DNA of 64,000 nucleotides from Roseovarius spongiae (GTDB taxonomy: Bacteria; Pseudomonadota; Alphaproteobacteria; Rhodobacterales; Rhodobacteraceae): NCBI RefSeq assembly GCF_003651245.1, contig NZ_RAPE01000004.1, positions 124,001 to 188,000 of the forward strand. Direction: 5' to 3'. Both the position numbers and the translations under genes were made by a program. This document shows positions 9,324 to 18,082 of this stretch, piece after piece. Each line of letters starts with the position of its first letter. Position 1 is the stretch's first letter. Below the pieces are notes generated by a model. It searched no databases. It was not told the DNA's origin and saw only the letters and a program-made list of their open reading frames with translations.

Positions 9324-10010
9324 ATGAGCGACGTCCAGACCATCGACCTCGAGGCGACAGGCCTGCGCGCGATGAACGCGCAGCTTCAGGCGCAGGCGCG
9401 GCAGACCAACCGGACCGCCTGGGAAATCGTCAACGCGCGCGGCGCCCATGCCATCGCCGCCGGGCTCGATGCGCCGATCGAGGTGACGGTGAGGGGATCG
9501 ACCGGGTATTATTGCGGCGGGATGAACCAGCAGGCATTGATCCATGTCCACGGTTCCGCCGGGCCGGGCGTGGGTGAAAACATGATGTCGGGCAGTATCG
9601 TCATCGACGGCGACGCCAGCCAATACGCGGGCGCGACCGGGCATGGCGGGCTGCTTGTCATCAAGGGCAATGCAAGCTCGCGCTGTGGAATTTCCATGAA
9701 GGGGATCGACATCGTGGTGCATGGCGATGTCGGGCACATGTCCGCCTTCATGGCGCAATCCGGCAACCTCGTGGTGCTGGGCGACGCCGGCGACGCGCTG
9801 GGCGACAGCATCTACGAGGCGCGGCTGTTCGTGCGCGGGAAGGTCCGCAGCCTCGGCGCGGATTGCGAGGAAAAGGAGATGCGCGCCGAGCATCTCGATA
9901 TCCTGCGCGACCTGCTTGAACGGGCCGGGGCGGATGCGCGCCCGGAGGAATTCCGCCGCTATGGCTCGGCCCGCAAGCTCTATAACTTCGACATCGACAA
10001 CGCGTATTGA
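9324..10010 (+). CDS. mgsB: GXGXG-domain subunit of N-methylglutamate synthase-like complex
   Basis: 228 residues. This is a stand-alone version of the C-terminal GXGXG beta-helix of large glutamate synthase, seen as repeated Gly-x-Gly steps (RGSTGYYCGGMNQ, VHGSAGPGVGENMMSGS, IDGDASQYAGATGHGG, VLGDAGDALGDS). The domain is structural and links the amidase and synthase parts of the enzyme, helping the ammonia or methylamine channel. I set the start at the ATG at 9324, one base after the previous stop codon, because an upstream in-frame start would run inside mgsA. It corresponds to MgsB/GlxC. Confidence 0.87.
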   Translation: MSDVQTIDLEATGLRAMNAQLQAQARQTNRTAWEIVNARGAHAIAAGLDAPIEVTVRGSTGYYCGGMNQQALIHVHGSAGPGVGENMMSGSIVIDGDASQYAGATGHGGLLVIKGNASSRCGISMKGIDIVVHGDVGHMSAFMAQSGNLVVLGDAGDALGDSIYEARLFVRGKVRSLGADCEEKEMRAEHLDILRDLLERAGADARPEEFRRYGSARKLYNFDIDNAY

Positions 10011-10018
10011 GGCCTGCC

Positions 10019-11365
10019 GTGACCGACCATGACCCCAAGGGCATCCCCCGCACCACCCCGCGCCAGTCCGCGACCTTCAGCCGGGACGTCAACAGCGACA
10101 TCCGGCGCGCGGCGGCGACCGGCATCTATGACATTCGCGGCGGTGGGGCGAAGCGGCGCGTGCCGCATTTCGACGATCTGCTGTTCCTCGGCGCGTCGAT
10201 TTCGCGCTACCCGCTCGAAGGCTACCGCGAGGCCTGCGGAACTGACGTGACCCTTGGCGCGCGCCATGCGCAGAACCCGATCCGGCTCGAAATCCCGATC
10301 ACCATCGCGGGGATGAGCTTCGGCGCGCTTTCCGGCCCCGCCAAGGAGGCGCTGGGCCGCGGGGCGAGCGCGGCTGGCACCTCGACCACCACCGGCGATG
10401 GCGGCATGACGCCGGAGGAGCGCGGCCATTCCAAGACGCTGGTTTACCAGCTTCTGCCGTCGCGATATGGCATGAACCCCGACGACCTGCGCCGCGCCGA
10501 CGCGATCGAGGTCGTCGTCGGCCAGGGCGCGAAACCGGGCGGCGGCGGGATGCTGCTGGGTCAGAAGATCTCCGACCGCGTGGCGGAAATGCGCGATCTT
10601 CCCAAGGGGATCGACCAGCGCAGCGCCTGCCGGCACCCGGATTGGACCGGGCCGGACGACCTCGAGATCAAGATACTGGAACTGCGCGAAATCACCGGCT
10701 GGCGCGTGCCGATCTACGTCAAGGTGGCGGGCGCGCGGCCCTATTTTGACACCACGCTCGCGGTCAAGGCGGGGGCGGACGTAGTCGTGCTTGACGGGAT
10801 GCAGGGCGGCACGGCGGCGACGCAGGACGTGTTCATCGAGCATGTCGGTCAGCCCACGCTTGCCTGCATCCGCCCCGCCGTGCAGGCGTTGCAGGACCTC
10901 GGCGTTCACCGCGAGGTTCGGTTGATCGTCTCGGGCGGCATCCGCTCGGGCGCGGACGTGGCCAAGGCGATGGCGCTGGGCGCCGACGCGGTGTCGATCG
11001 GGACCGCCGCGCTTATCGCGCTCGGGGACAACGATCCCCGGTGGGAGGCGGAATATAACGCGCTCGGCACCACCGCCGGCGCCTATGACGACTGGCACGA
11101 AGGGCGCGACCCGGCGGGCATCACCACGCAGGATCCCGACCTGATGGCGCGCTTTGATCCCATCGAAGGGGGGCGGCGGTTGCGCAACTACCTCAAGGTG
11201 ATGACGCTCGAGGCGCAGACCATCGCGCGCGCCTGCGGCAAGAGCCACCTGCACAACCTCGAGCCCGAGGACCTGGTCGCGCTGACCATGGAGGCCGCGG
11301 CGATGGCGCGGGTGCCCCTTGCCGGAACGGAGTGGTACCCGGGCAAGCCGGGCGCGACATTCTAG
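10019..11365 (+). CDS. mgsC: FMN-binding glutamate synthase-type subunit (MgsC/GlxD-like)
   Basis: 448 residues, corresponding to the synthase domain that aminates 2-oxoglutarate. TIM-barrel FMN-binding features are visible: ITIAGMSFGALSG, GQGAKPGGGGMLLGQKI, VVVLDGMQGGTAA, VSGGIRSGADVAKAMALGADAVSIG. The cysteine cluster that holds the 3Fe-4S centre in classical glutamate synthases (CHLGTCPTG-type) is absent; the aligned stretch reads DWHEGRDPAGITTQ. That departure is common to the GlxD-type group as I know it. I placed the start at GTG 10019, with TGAGG seven bases upstream overlapping the previous stop. A hairpin follows before gmaS. Confidence 0.84.
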   Translation: MTDHDPKGIPRTTPRQSATFSRDVNSDIRRAAATGIYDIRGGGAKRRVPHFDDLLFLGASISRYPLEGYREACGTDVTLGARHAQNPIRLEIPITIAGMSFGALSGPAKEALGRGASAAGTSTTTGDGGMTPEERGHSKTLVYQLLPSRYGMNPDDLRRADAIEVVVGQGAKPGGGGMLLGQKISDRVAEMRDLPKGIDQRSACRHPDWTGPDDLEIKILELREITGWRVPIYVKVAGARPYFDTTLAVKAGADVVVLDGMQGGTAATQDVFIEHVGQPTLACIRPAVQALQDLGVHREVRLIVSGGIRSGADVAKAMALGADAVSIGTAALIALGDNDPRWEAEYNALGTTAGAYDDWHEGRDPAGITTQDPDLMARFDPIEGGRRLRNYLKVMTLEAQTIARACGKSHLHNLEPEDLVALTMEAAAMARVPLAGTEWYPGKPGATF

Positions 11366-11373
11366 CAACGGAC

Positions 11374-11401
11374 ACCGCGCGGGCCAAAGGCACCGCGCGG
11401 T
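11374..11401 (+). terminator. Hairpin between mgsC and gmaS (attenuator or partial terminator)
   Basis: ACCGCGCGG at 11374-11382 pairs perfectly with CCGCGCGGT at 11393-11401 across a ten-base loop, and TTCATTTT follows. The broken T-run suggests partial termination, which would lower gmaS transcription relative to mgsABC, or a processing site in the operon mRNA. Confidence 0.55.
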
Positions 11402-11446
11402 TTCATTTTGAAGCCATAAGAAACTGAAGAACAGGGAAAACCATAG

Positions 11447-12775
11447 ATGAAGACAGACCTTGCCGAATTTGCCGCCAAGAGCGGCGTCAAGTATTTCATG
11501 ATCTCATTCACCGACCTTTTCGGCGGCCAGCGGGCCAAGCTGGTTCCGGCGCAGGCGATCGCCGACATGGCGCGCGACGGCGCCGGGTTCGCGGGCTTCG
11601 CCACCCATCTGGACATGACGCCGGCGCATCCCGACATGCTCGCCATTCCCGACCCTCACTCGGTGATCCAGCTGCCGTGGAAGCCCGAGGTCGCCTGGGT
11701 CGCCGCCAACCCGGTGATGGAGGACGCCGAGGTCGCCCAGGCCCCGCGCAACGTGCTGCGCCGGCTGATCGGCGAGGCCGCCGAGGAAGGGTTGCACGTC
11801 AAGACGGGCGTGGAGGCCGAGTTCTTCCTGCTCACCCCCGATGGTTCCGACCTCGCCGATCCTTACGATACCGCCGCGAAGCCCTGCTATGACCAGCAGG
11901 CGGTGATGCGCCGCTATGAGGTGGTGCGCGAGATCGGCGACTACATGCTCGGCATGGGCTGGGGGCCGTACCAGACCGATCACGAAGACGCCAACGGCCA
12001 GTTCGAGATGAACTGGGAATTCGACGACGCGCTGGCGACGGCGGACAAGCATTCCTTCTTCAAGTTCATGGTCAAATCCGTCGCCGAGGCGCACGGACTG
12101 CGCGCCACCTTCATGCCCAAACCGGTCGAGGGGCTGACCGGCAATGGCTGTCACGCGCATATTTCGGTCTGGGACGCGCCGGGGGACGCCGCCCGCGTCA
12201 ACGTCTTCGCCGGTGAGGGCGAGGGCCAGACCGGCGAGGTCGGGCTGGCCGAACGCGGCAAGCATTTCCTCGGCGGGATCATGAAGCACGCCAGCGCCCT
12301 GGCCGCGATCACCAACCCGACGGTGAACAGCTACAAGCGCATCAACGCGCCGCGCACCACGTCGGGCGCAACATGGGCGCCCAATACCGTCACCTGGACT
12401 GGCAACAACCGCACGCACATGGTGCGCGTCCCAGGCCCGGGCAGGTTCGAACTGCGCCTGCCGGACGGCGCCGTGAACCCGTATCTGTTGCAGGCGGTCA
12501 TCATCGCCGCCGGATTATCGGGCATCCGTTCCGAGGCCGATCCGGGCAAGCGGCGCGATATCGACATGTATGCCGACGGCCACAAGGTGCGCGGCGCGCC
12601 GAAACTCCCGTTGAACCTGCTCGACGCGCTGCGCGCCTATGACCGGGACAAGCGGCTGAAATCCGCGATGGGCGATGAATTCTCGGCCGCCTTTCTCAAG
12701 CTCAAGCATGACGAATGGCACGCCTTCACGGCCCATTTTTCGCCGTGGGAGCGGGAACATACGCTGGACATCTGA
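11447..12775 (+). CDS. gmaS: Gamma-glutamylmethylamide synthetase / type III glutamine synthetase-like ligase
   Basis: 442 residues, glutamine-synthetase fold. Conserved catalytic stretches include KYFMISFTDLFGGQRAKLVP, GVEAEFFLL, HEDANGQFEMNWEF, FMPKPVEGLTGNGCHAHIS and NSYKRINAPRTTSGATWAPN. This is the GmaS/GlnT group, which ligates methylamine (or ammonia) to glutamate using ATP. With MgsABC, gamma-glutamylmethylamide would be turned into N-methylglutamate. The dehydrogenase mgdABCD that finishes that pathway is not in the window, so use of the product here is inferred. AACAGGGAAAA lies upstream of the start. The alternative is the rhizobial GlnT role in ammonia assimilation; the two cannot be told apart without assay or phylogeny. 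Confidence 0.85.
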   Translation: MKTDLAEFAAKSGVKYFMISFTDLFGGQRAKLVPAQAIADMARDGAGFAGFATHLDMTPAHPDMLAIPDPHSVIQLPWKPEVAWVAANPVMEDAEVAQAPRNVLRRLIGEAAEEGLHVKTGVEAEFFLLTPDGSDLADPYDTAAKPCYDQQAVMRRYEVVREIGDYMLGMGWGPYQTDHEDANGQFEMNWEFDDALATADKHSFFKFMVKSVAEAHGLRATFMPKPVEGLTGNGCHAHISVWDAPGDAARVNVFAGEGEGQTGEVGLAERGKHFLGGIMKHASALAAITNPTVNSYKRINAPRTTSGATWAPNTVTWTGNNRTHMVRVPGPGRFELRLPDGAVNPYLLQAVIIAAGLSGIRSEADPGKRRDIDMYADGHKVRGAPKLPLNLLDALRAYDRDKRLKSAMGDEFSAAFLKLKHDEWHAFTAHFSPWEREHTLDI

Positions 12776-12847
12776 TCGGCGGGACGCCGCTCTGTCCGCT
12801 TTCAGCGCGTATTTTTCGGGAACCAAACGCATGTCGCGGGCATGAGT

Positions 12848-12884
12848 CTCTGACGGCCGAAAACCGGCCCCCACAACGTCAGAG
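12848..12884 (+). promoter_or_regulatory. Nested hairpin in the 5' leader that pairs with the Shine-Dalgarno site
   Basis: CTCTGACG (12848-12855) pairs perfectly with CGTCAGAG (12877-12884), and inside it GGCCG pairs with CGGCC around AAAAC, sharing G12855 with the outer stem. The last four bases of the outer stem, AGAG, are the start of the AGAGG ribosome site (12881-12885) that serves the ATG at 12891. Folding would hide the site, so translation of the OmpA-type gene may depend on temperature, a protein or ribosome access. Confidence 0.5.
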
Positions 12885-12890
12885 GCCCAA

Positions 12891-15041
12891 ATGAAACTGT
12901 CCGCATTGAAATCCTCCACCGCCGCCGTGATGTGCCTGAGCCTGATGGCGCAACCGTTGCCCGTGATCGCGCAGGCTTCCGACACGCTCGAAGCCGCGGA
13001 AGAAACCGTGAGCGATGCGACCGACGCCGCGCAGGACGAAGCCGAGAACGCGGCCGAGACCGCAGAGGAAGAGGCCGAGGAAGCCGCCCAGGAGGCGGAA
13101 ACCGCCGCCGAAGAAGCCGAGGAAGCCGCCGCCGAGAAGGCCGAAGCCGACGCCGCCGCGGCGGAAGCGCAGACGGAGGCCGATCAGGCCGCCGCCGAGA
13201 TGCAGGCCAAGGAAGACCAGGCCGCTGCGGACGAAGCCGCCGCCGAGGCGCAGGCCGAAGCCGCCGAGGCCGCCGAGGAACAGGCCGCCGCCGAGGCCGA
13301 GGCGAAAGCCGCCGCGGAAGCGCAGGCAGAGGCCGAGGCGGAAGCCGCCCAAGTGGAGACCGAGACCGAAGCGGAAACGGAAGCCGAGGTTGAGGCCGAT
13401 ACCGCCGGGCAGGCGGACTCGGACGCGCAGGCGCAGACCGACGCGGAGGCGACCGCTGCCGAGGCGGCCGATGGCTCCGAAGAGGCGAATCCGGACGCCG
13501 CCGGGCAAGCCGCTGAAGACGCACCGGAAGGATCCGGGGACGCGCAAGCCGACTCCGGTCAGACAACCGGGGAAGCGAACAGCGACGATGTCCAATCGGG
13601 CGATGAAGACGCGACCGGCGCGGACGCCCAGGCCGAAGCCGCCGAAACCATCGAAGATCAAACCGAAGCCGACACCGCCGACGCGACGGACGCTGAAACC
13701 ACGGAAGCGCAAGCCGAAGCCGACACCGCCGACGGGGCGGAAGCTGAAACCGAAGCGCAAGCCGAAGCCGAGACCAACGACGGGGCGGAAGCTGAAACCG
13801 AAGGGCAGGCCGAAGCCGAAACCGCCGACGGGACGGAAACTGAAACCACGGAAGGGCAGACCGAAGCCGAGGTGACGGAAACGACCGACGACGCGGATGC
13901 CGGCCAGACGGAAGCCGCCGAAACCGACGCCGGCGAAGCGGGCGGCGAACAATTGAGCGACGCCGAGCGACAGGCGCTCGAGCAGGAGCGCGCCGAGCAG
14001 GAAGCCGCCGCCGCCGCGTCAGAGGACGCCGCGACAGAGGAGGCCGAGGTCGAGACCCAAACCGTCACCGAAGAGGACGTGCGCAGCAGCGCCGAGGAGT
14101 TCGCGACCGACGTGACCGGCAACGCGCAGGCGACCGCCTCCTCCGAGGACGAAGGGCTTTCGAATCTCGAGAAGGCGCTGCTGCTGGGCGCCGGCGCGGC
14201 TGTGGTTGGTGCGATCCTGTCCAATGGCGACAAGGTCGTGTCGAACTCGGGCGACCGGATCGTGGTCGAGCGTGACGGGCAATTGCGCGTGCTGAAGAAC
14301 GACGACGAATTGTTGCGCCGTCCCGGCGCGCAGGTCCGCACGCAGACCTTTCAGGACGGATCGACCCGCAGCACCGTGGACTATGAGGACGGCAGCCAGA
14401 TCGTCACCGTCCGCGCCGCCGACGGCACGGTGTTGCGCCGCACGCTGATCCGCGCGTCGGACGGGCAGGAGGTTGTGTTGTTCGACGACACCAAGAAGGC
14501 AGAGCCGATCGATTTCGACCGCCTGCCGTCGATGGAGACGATCTCGGCGCGGCAGCGCGACGTGACGCTCGATGACAGGGCGGCGCTGCAGGACGCGCTC
14601 CAGCGGGTGAAGCTGGCGGACGTGGATCGCACCTTCTCGCTCCGGCAGGTGCGCGATTACAAGCGGGTGCGCGCGCTCGCACCCGTGATCGAACTCGACG
14701 CGATCACGTTCGAGACGGGATCGGCCGCGATCCGCCCGGACCAGGCCGAGGCGCTGGCCGATCTAGGGAAGACGATGCGCGAACTGGTCAAGGAGAACCC
14801 GCGCGCGATCTTTCTGGTCGAAGGCCATACCGACGCGATCGGCGACGCGACCTACAACCTCGCCCTGTCGGACCGGCGGGCCGAGACGGTCGCCCTCGCG
14901 CTGACGGAGTATTTCGACGTCCCGCCGCAGAACCTCATCACGCAGGGTTACGGCGAAAGCGATCTCAAGGTGCGCACGCTGCAGGCCGAACGCGCCAACC
15001 GCCGCGCGGCGGTGCGCAACATCACGCATCTGCTGCACTGA
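12891..15041 (+). CDS. OmpA-family outer membrane protein with long Ala/Glu-rich region
   Basis: 716 residues. A signal peptide (about 1-28, ending IAQA) is followed by roughly 350 residues of acidic Ala/Glu/Thr low complexity (about 31-380). Its first half looks like helical coiled coil (AEEAEEAAQEAETAAEEAEE) and its second half has imperfect repeats built on EAETADGAEAETEAQA. Residues ~424-560 contain a short hydrophobic segment (ALLLGAGAAVVGAILS) and a domain with beta-rich, RVLKNDDELLRRPG-type sequence. Residues ~600-716 are an OmpA peptidoglycan-binding domain (EGHTDAIGDATYNLALSDRRAETV ... QAERANRRAAV). The protein probably bridges outer membrane and cell wall through an extended stalk. 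Start supported by AGAGG five bases upstream. Confidence 0.85.
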   Translation: MKLSALKSSTAAVMCLSLMAQPLPVIAQASDTLEAAEETVSDATDAAQDEAENAAETAEEEAEEAAQEAETAAEEAEEAAAEKAEADAAAAEAQTEADQAAAEMQAKEDQAAADEAAAEAQAEAAEAAEEQAAAEAEAKAAAEAQAEAEAEAAQVETETEAETEAEVEADTAGQADSDAQAQTDAEATAAEAADGSEEANPDAAGQAAEDAPEGSGDAQADSGQTTGEANSDDVQSGDEDATGADAQAEAAETIEDQTEADTADATDAETTEAQAEADTADGAEAETEAQAEAETNDGAEAETEGQAEAETADGTETETTEGQTEAEVTETTDDADAGQTEAAETDAGEAGGEQLSDAERQALEQERAEQEAAAAASEDAATEEAEVETQTVTEEDVRSSAEEFATDVTGNAQATASSEDEGLSNLEKALLLGAGAAVVGAILSNGDKVVSNSGDRIVVERDGQLRVLKNDDELLRRPGAQVRTQTFQDGSTRSTVDYEDGSQIVTVRAADGTVLRRTLIRASDGQEVVLFDDTKKAEPIDFDRLPSMETISARQRDVTLDDRAALQDALQRVKLADVDRTFSLRQVRDYKRVRALAPVIELDAITFETGSAAIRPDQAEALADLGKTMRELVKENPRAIFLVEGHTDAIGDATYNLALSDRRAETVALALTEYFDVPPQNLITQGYGESDLKVRTLQAERANRRAAVRNITHLLH
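12980..14015 (+). repeat. Low-complexity GCC/GAG/GAA coding repeat
   Basis: About 1 kb of near-periodic Ala and Glu codons encoding the stalk of the OmpA-family protein. In the second half a unit of roughly 18 residues recurs (EAQAEADTADGAEAETE-like), which allows slippage or recombination to change length. The composition also leaves long false open frames on the other strand. Confidence 0.75.
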
Positions 15042-15069
15042 GCGCAGGGCGCTCTCAATCGGCCCAGTC

Positions 15070-15095
15070 CCGCCCCGGCCTCCGCGCCGGGGCGG
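15070..15095. terminator. Strong stem-loop between convergent genes
   Basis: CCGCCCCGGC pairs perfectly with GCCGGGGCGG across a six-base loop, midway between the stop of the OmpA-family gene (15041) and the stop of the formate dehydrogenase gene (15111). There is no T-run, but the position suits a bidirectional terminator or 3'-end protecting stem. Confidence 0.6.
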
Positions 15096-15110
15096 TGTGC
15101 GTTCGTGGCG

Positions 15111-17891
15111 CTATTCCGCCGCGACCTGTCCGCTTGCGGGCTCGACCCGGACGGCTGAATACTTGAATTCGGGGATCTTGCCGTAGGGGTCGATCGCCGG
15201 GTTGGTCAGGATGTTGGCCGCCGCCTCGACGAAGGCGAAGGGCATGAACACGTTGTCAGGCGCGATGGCGCGGTCGACGCGGACCATCAGGGTGATCGAG
15301 CCGCGTTTCGTCGTCAGTCGCACCATGTCGCCCGGCTCCACCCCGAGCTTGCGCAGCGTCGAGGGGTGCATCGAGCAGTTGGCCTCGGGCTCGACCGCGT
15401 CGAGCACCGTCGCGCGGCGGGTCATCGACCCTGTGTGCCAGTGTTCGAGCTGCCGCCCGGTGATCAGGACCATCGGGTAATCCGCATCCGGCACGTCGTC
15501 CGGCGGGATGATCGACGCGGGTGTGAACCGCGCCCGCCCCTCCGCGCGCGGAAAGCCGTCGCCAAAGACGATGGCCTGCCCCGGATCGTCAGGCGAAAGC
15601 GACGGGTAGGTGACCGAGTTCTCCTTCATCAACCGGTCCCATGTGATGTTGTCGAGCGAGCGCATGTTGATCTTCATCTCGGCGAACACGTCCGCCGGGC
15701 TGTCGTAGCGCCAGTCGAGCCCGATGCGCTGCGCCAGCTCCACCGTGATCTTCCAGTCCTCGCGCGCGTCGCCCGGGGGCGAGAGGGCGGGGCGGCCCAT
15801 CTGCACCTGCCGGTTGGTGTTGGTCACGGTGCCGGATTTCTCGAAGAAGGTGGAGGCGGGAAGGATCACGTCGGCGTAGTTCGCCGTTTCGGTAAGGAAG
15901 ATGTCCTGCACCACCAGGTGTCCGAGCTTGGCGAGCGCGTCGCGGGCGTGTTCCACGTCCGGGTCGGACATGGCGGGGTTCTCGCCCAGGACATACATGC
16001 CGCGCGTGTTGCCGGCATGGACGTCGTCCATGATCTCGGTCACGGTAAGCCCCTTCTCGGCGCTGAAGTCGCCCGACTCCCAGACCTCGGTAAAGGCGCT
16101 GCGCACGCCGTCGTCGGTCACGTCGAGATAGTCGGGCATGAACATCGGGATCAGCCCTGCGTCCGATGCGCCCTGCACGTTGTTCTGCCCGCGCAGCGGA
16201 TGCAGCCCGGTGCCGGGGCGGCCAACCTGCCCGGTCATGAGCGCCAGGCTGATGAGACAGCGGGAATTGTCGGTGCCGTGGATGTGCTGGCTTACGCCCA
16301 TGCCCCAGAAGATCATTGCGGCGCGCGCGCCCGCGAACGTGCGCGCCACGTCGCGCAGCGTGGCGGCGGGAATGCCGCAGATGGCCTCCATCTTCTCGGG
16401 CGGGAAATCGGCCAGGTGCGCTTTTTCCGCTTCCCAGTTCTCGGTATAGGCGTCGATATATTGCTGGTCGTAGAGCTTTTCCTCCACGATGGTGTGCATG
16501 ATCGCGTTCAGCATCGACACGTCGGCGCCCGGCTTGAACTGAAGCATGTGCGAGGCGAAGCGGCGCAGTCCCACGCCGCGCGGGTCCATGACGATCAGCT
16601 TGCCGCCGCGCTTGGTGAACTGCTTGAAAAAGGTCGCGGCGACGGGGTGGTTCTCGATCGGGTTGGCGCCGATCACGATGGCCACGTCGGCGTTCTCGAT
16701 CTCGTTGAAGGTGGCGGTGACGGCGCCCGAGCCGACATTCTCCATCAGCGCGGCGACCGAGGACGCATGGCAGAGACGGGTGCAGTGATCGACGTTGTTG
16801 TGTCCGAAACCCTGGCGGATGAGCTTCTGGAAGAGGTAGGCCTCTTCGTTGGTGCACTTGGCGCTGCCGAACCCGGCGACCGATGCGCCGCCGTGTTCGT
16901 CCCTGAGCCGTTTCAGCCCGCCGCCGGCGAATTCCATCGCCTCGTCCCACTCGGCCTCGCGGAAGAAGGTCCGCCAGTTGTCGGGATCGACGTTGAGCCC
17001 CTTGGCGGGCGCGTCGTCGCGACGGATCAGCGGTTTGGTCAGGCGGTGTTCGTGGTGGATGTAGTCAAACCCGAACCGTCCCTTGACGCAGAGCCGGCCT
17101 TCGTTCGCGGGGCCGTTGATGCCGTCCACCTTCTTGACGCGCCCGTCCTTGACCTTGACGCTGATCTGGCAGCCGACGCCGCAGAAGGGGCAGATGCTTT
17201 CGATTTCGCTGTCGTAATCGGCGCTGTCGCCGACCTGATCCGCGTTCACCACGCTGGATTCGATCAGCGCGCCGGTGGGGCAGGCCTGCACGCATTCGCC
17301 GCAGGCGACGCAGGTGGAATGGCCCATCGGATCGGCGAAATCGAAGACGGGATACGAGTCGTGCCCGCGTCCGGCCATGCCTATCACGTCATTGACCTGC
17401 ACCTCACGGCAGGCGCGCACGCAGAGGCCGCATTGGATGCAGGCGTCGAGGTTCACCGACATCGCGACATGGCTGTCGTCAAGCAGCGGAATGCGCCCCT
17501 CCTCCAGCTTTGGAAAGCGGCTTGTCGAGACGCCCTGCATCGCGGCCATGTCCCAGAGATGGCTGGACTTGTCATGCGCGCGTTCCTGTTCCGGCTGATC
17601 GGCGATGAGCATCTCCATCACCATCTTGCGTGCGGCTGAGGCGCGGGCGCTGTCGGTGGTGACGACCATGCCCTCGGCGGGTTCGCGGATACAGGACGCG
17701 GCGAGCACGCGCTCGCCCTCGATCTCGACCATGCAGGCGCGGCAGTTGCCGTCGGGACGATAGCCTGGCGCGGGCTTGTGGCAGAGATGCGGAATGATGA
17801 GGCCACGGCCGTTGGCGACGTCCCAGATCGTCTGGCCCGGCTGGGCCTCGACCTCTTTGCCATCGAGTGTGAATCGGATGATGTCGGACAT
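15111..17891 (-). CDS. fdhF: Formate dehydrogenase alpha subunit (Mo/W, Fe-S)
   Basis: 926 residues, cytoplasmic (no signal peptide). In order: an N-terminal 2Fe-2S ferredoxin-like domain (CHKPAPGYRPDGNCRACMVEIEG), a NuoG-type His/Cys region, two 4Fe-4S sets (CIQCGLCVRAC, CVACGECVQACPTGA), a further 4Fe-4S motif (CPFCGVGC), then the bis-MGD molybdenum domains. The likely molybdenum-ligating cysteine is in HCTRLCHASS at about residue 375. It oxidises formate to CO2. The FdsG/FdsB NAD-reducing partners usually encoded beside FdsA-type subunits are missing here, so its electron acceptor must be encoded elsewhere. Formate oxidation fits a C1 lifestyle with the methylamine-type operon upstream. 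Confidence 0.94.
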   Translation of the reverse strand: MSDIIRFTLDGKEVEAQPGQTIWDVANGRGLIIPHLCHKPAPGYRPDGNCRACMVEIEGERVLAASCIREPAEGMVVTTDSARASAARKMVMEMLIADQPEQERAHDKSSHLWDMAAMQGVSTSRFPKLEEGRIPLLDDSHVAMSVNLDACIQCGLCVRACREVQVNDVIGMAGRGHDSYPVFDFADPMGHSTCVACGECVQACPTGALIESSVVNADQVGDSADYDSEIESICPFCGVGCQISVKVKDGRVKKVDGINGPANEGRLCVKGRFGFDYIHHEHRLTKPLIRRDDAPAKGLNVDPDNWRTFFREAEWDEAMEFAGGGLKRLRDEHGGASVAGFGSAKCTNEEAYLFQKLIRQGFGHNNVDHCTRLCHASSVAALMENVGSGAVTATFNEIENADVAIVIGANPIENHPVAATFFKQFTKRGGKLIVMDPRGVGLRRFASHMLQFKPGADVSMLNAIMHTIVEEKLYDQQYIDAYTENWEAEKAHLADFPPEKMEAICGIPAATLRDVARTFAGARAAMIFWGMGVSQHIHGTDNSRCLISLALMTGQVGRPGTGLHPLRGQNNVQGASDAGLIPMFMPDYLDVTDDGVRSAFTEVWESGDFSAEKGLTVTEIMDDVHAGNTRGMYVLGENPAMSDPDVEHARDALAKLGHLVVQDIFLTETANYADVILPASTFFEKSGTVTNTNRQVQMGRPALSPPGDAREDWKITVELAQRIGLDWRYDSPADVFAEMKINMRSLDNITWDRLMKENSVTYPSLSPDDPGQAIVFGDGFPRAEGRARFTPASIIPPDDVPDADYPMVLITGRQLEHWHTGSMTRRATVLDAVEPEANCSMHPSTLRKLGVEPGDMVRLTTKRGSITLMVRVDRAIAPDNVFMPFAFVEAAANILTNPAIDPYGKIPEFKYSAVRVEPASGQVAAE

Positions 17892-18082
17892 GTCGGCCTC
17901 CCTCGGTACGCCGTCATTCTAGACCACGAAAGCCAAATGAAAAGGCCGCCAATCCCGACGCCTGCAACGAGTTTTACGCCATTCCGACCCGGAAGCGGGC
18001 CGGCTCGCGGAAATCGCGCGCGCCATCTTTTACCCGGCGGTTCGGCGGGGTAGGTTGCGCGTGTCAGCCAAGGGGGGGCCGA

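Noticed and set aside
12879..13952. 357-codon open frame on the minus strand, Gly/Arg/Phe-rich
   Set aside because: It mirrors the GCC/GAG coding repeat of the OmpA-family gene; its composition is an artefact of that repeat, and it has no ribosome site.
15366..17639. 757-codon open frame on the plus strand
   Set aside because: Lies wholly inside the formate dehydrogenase gene on the other strand; the His/Arg/Ala-rich product resembles no family.
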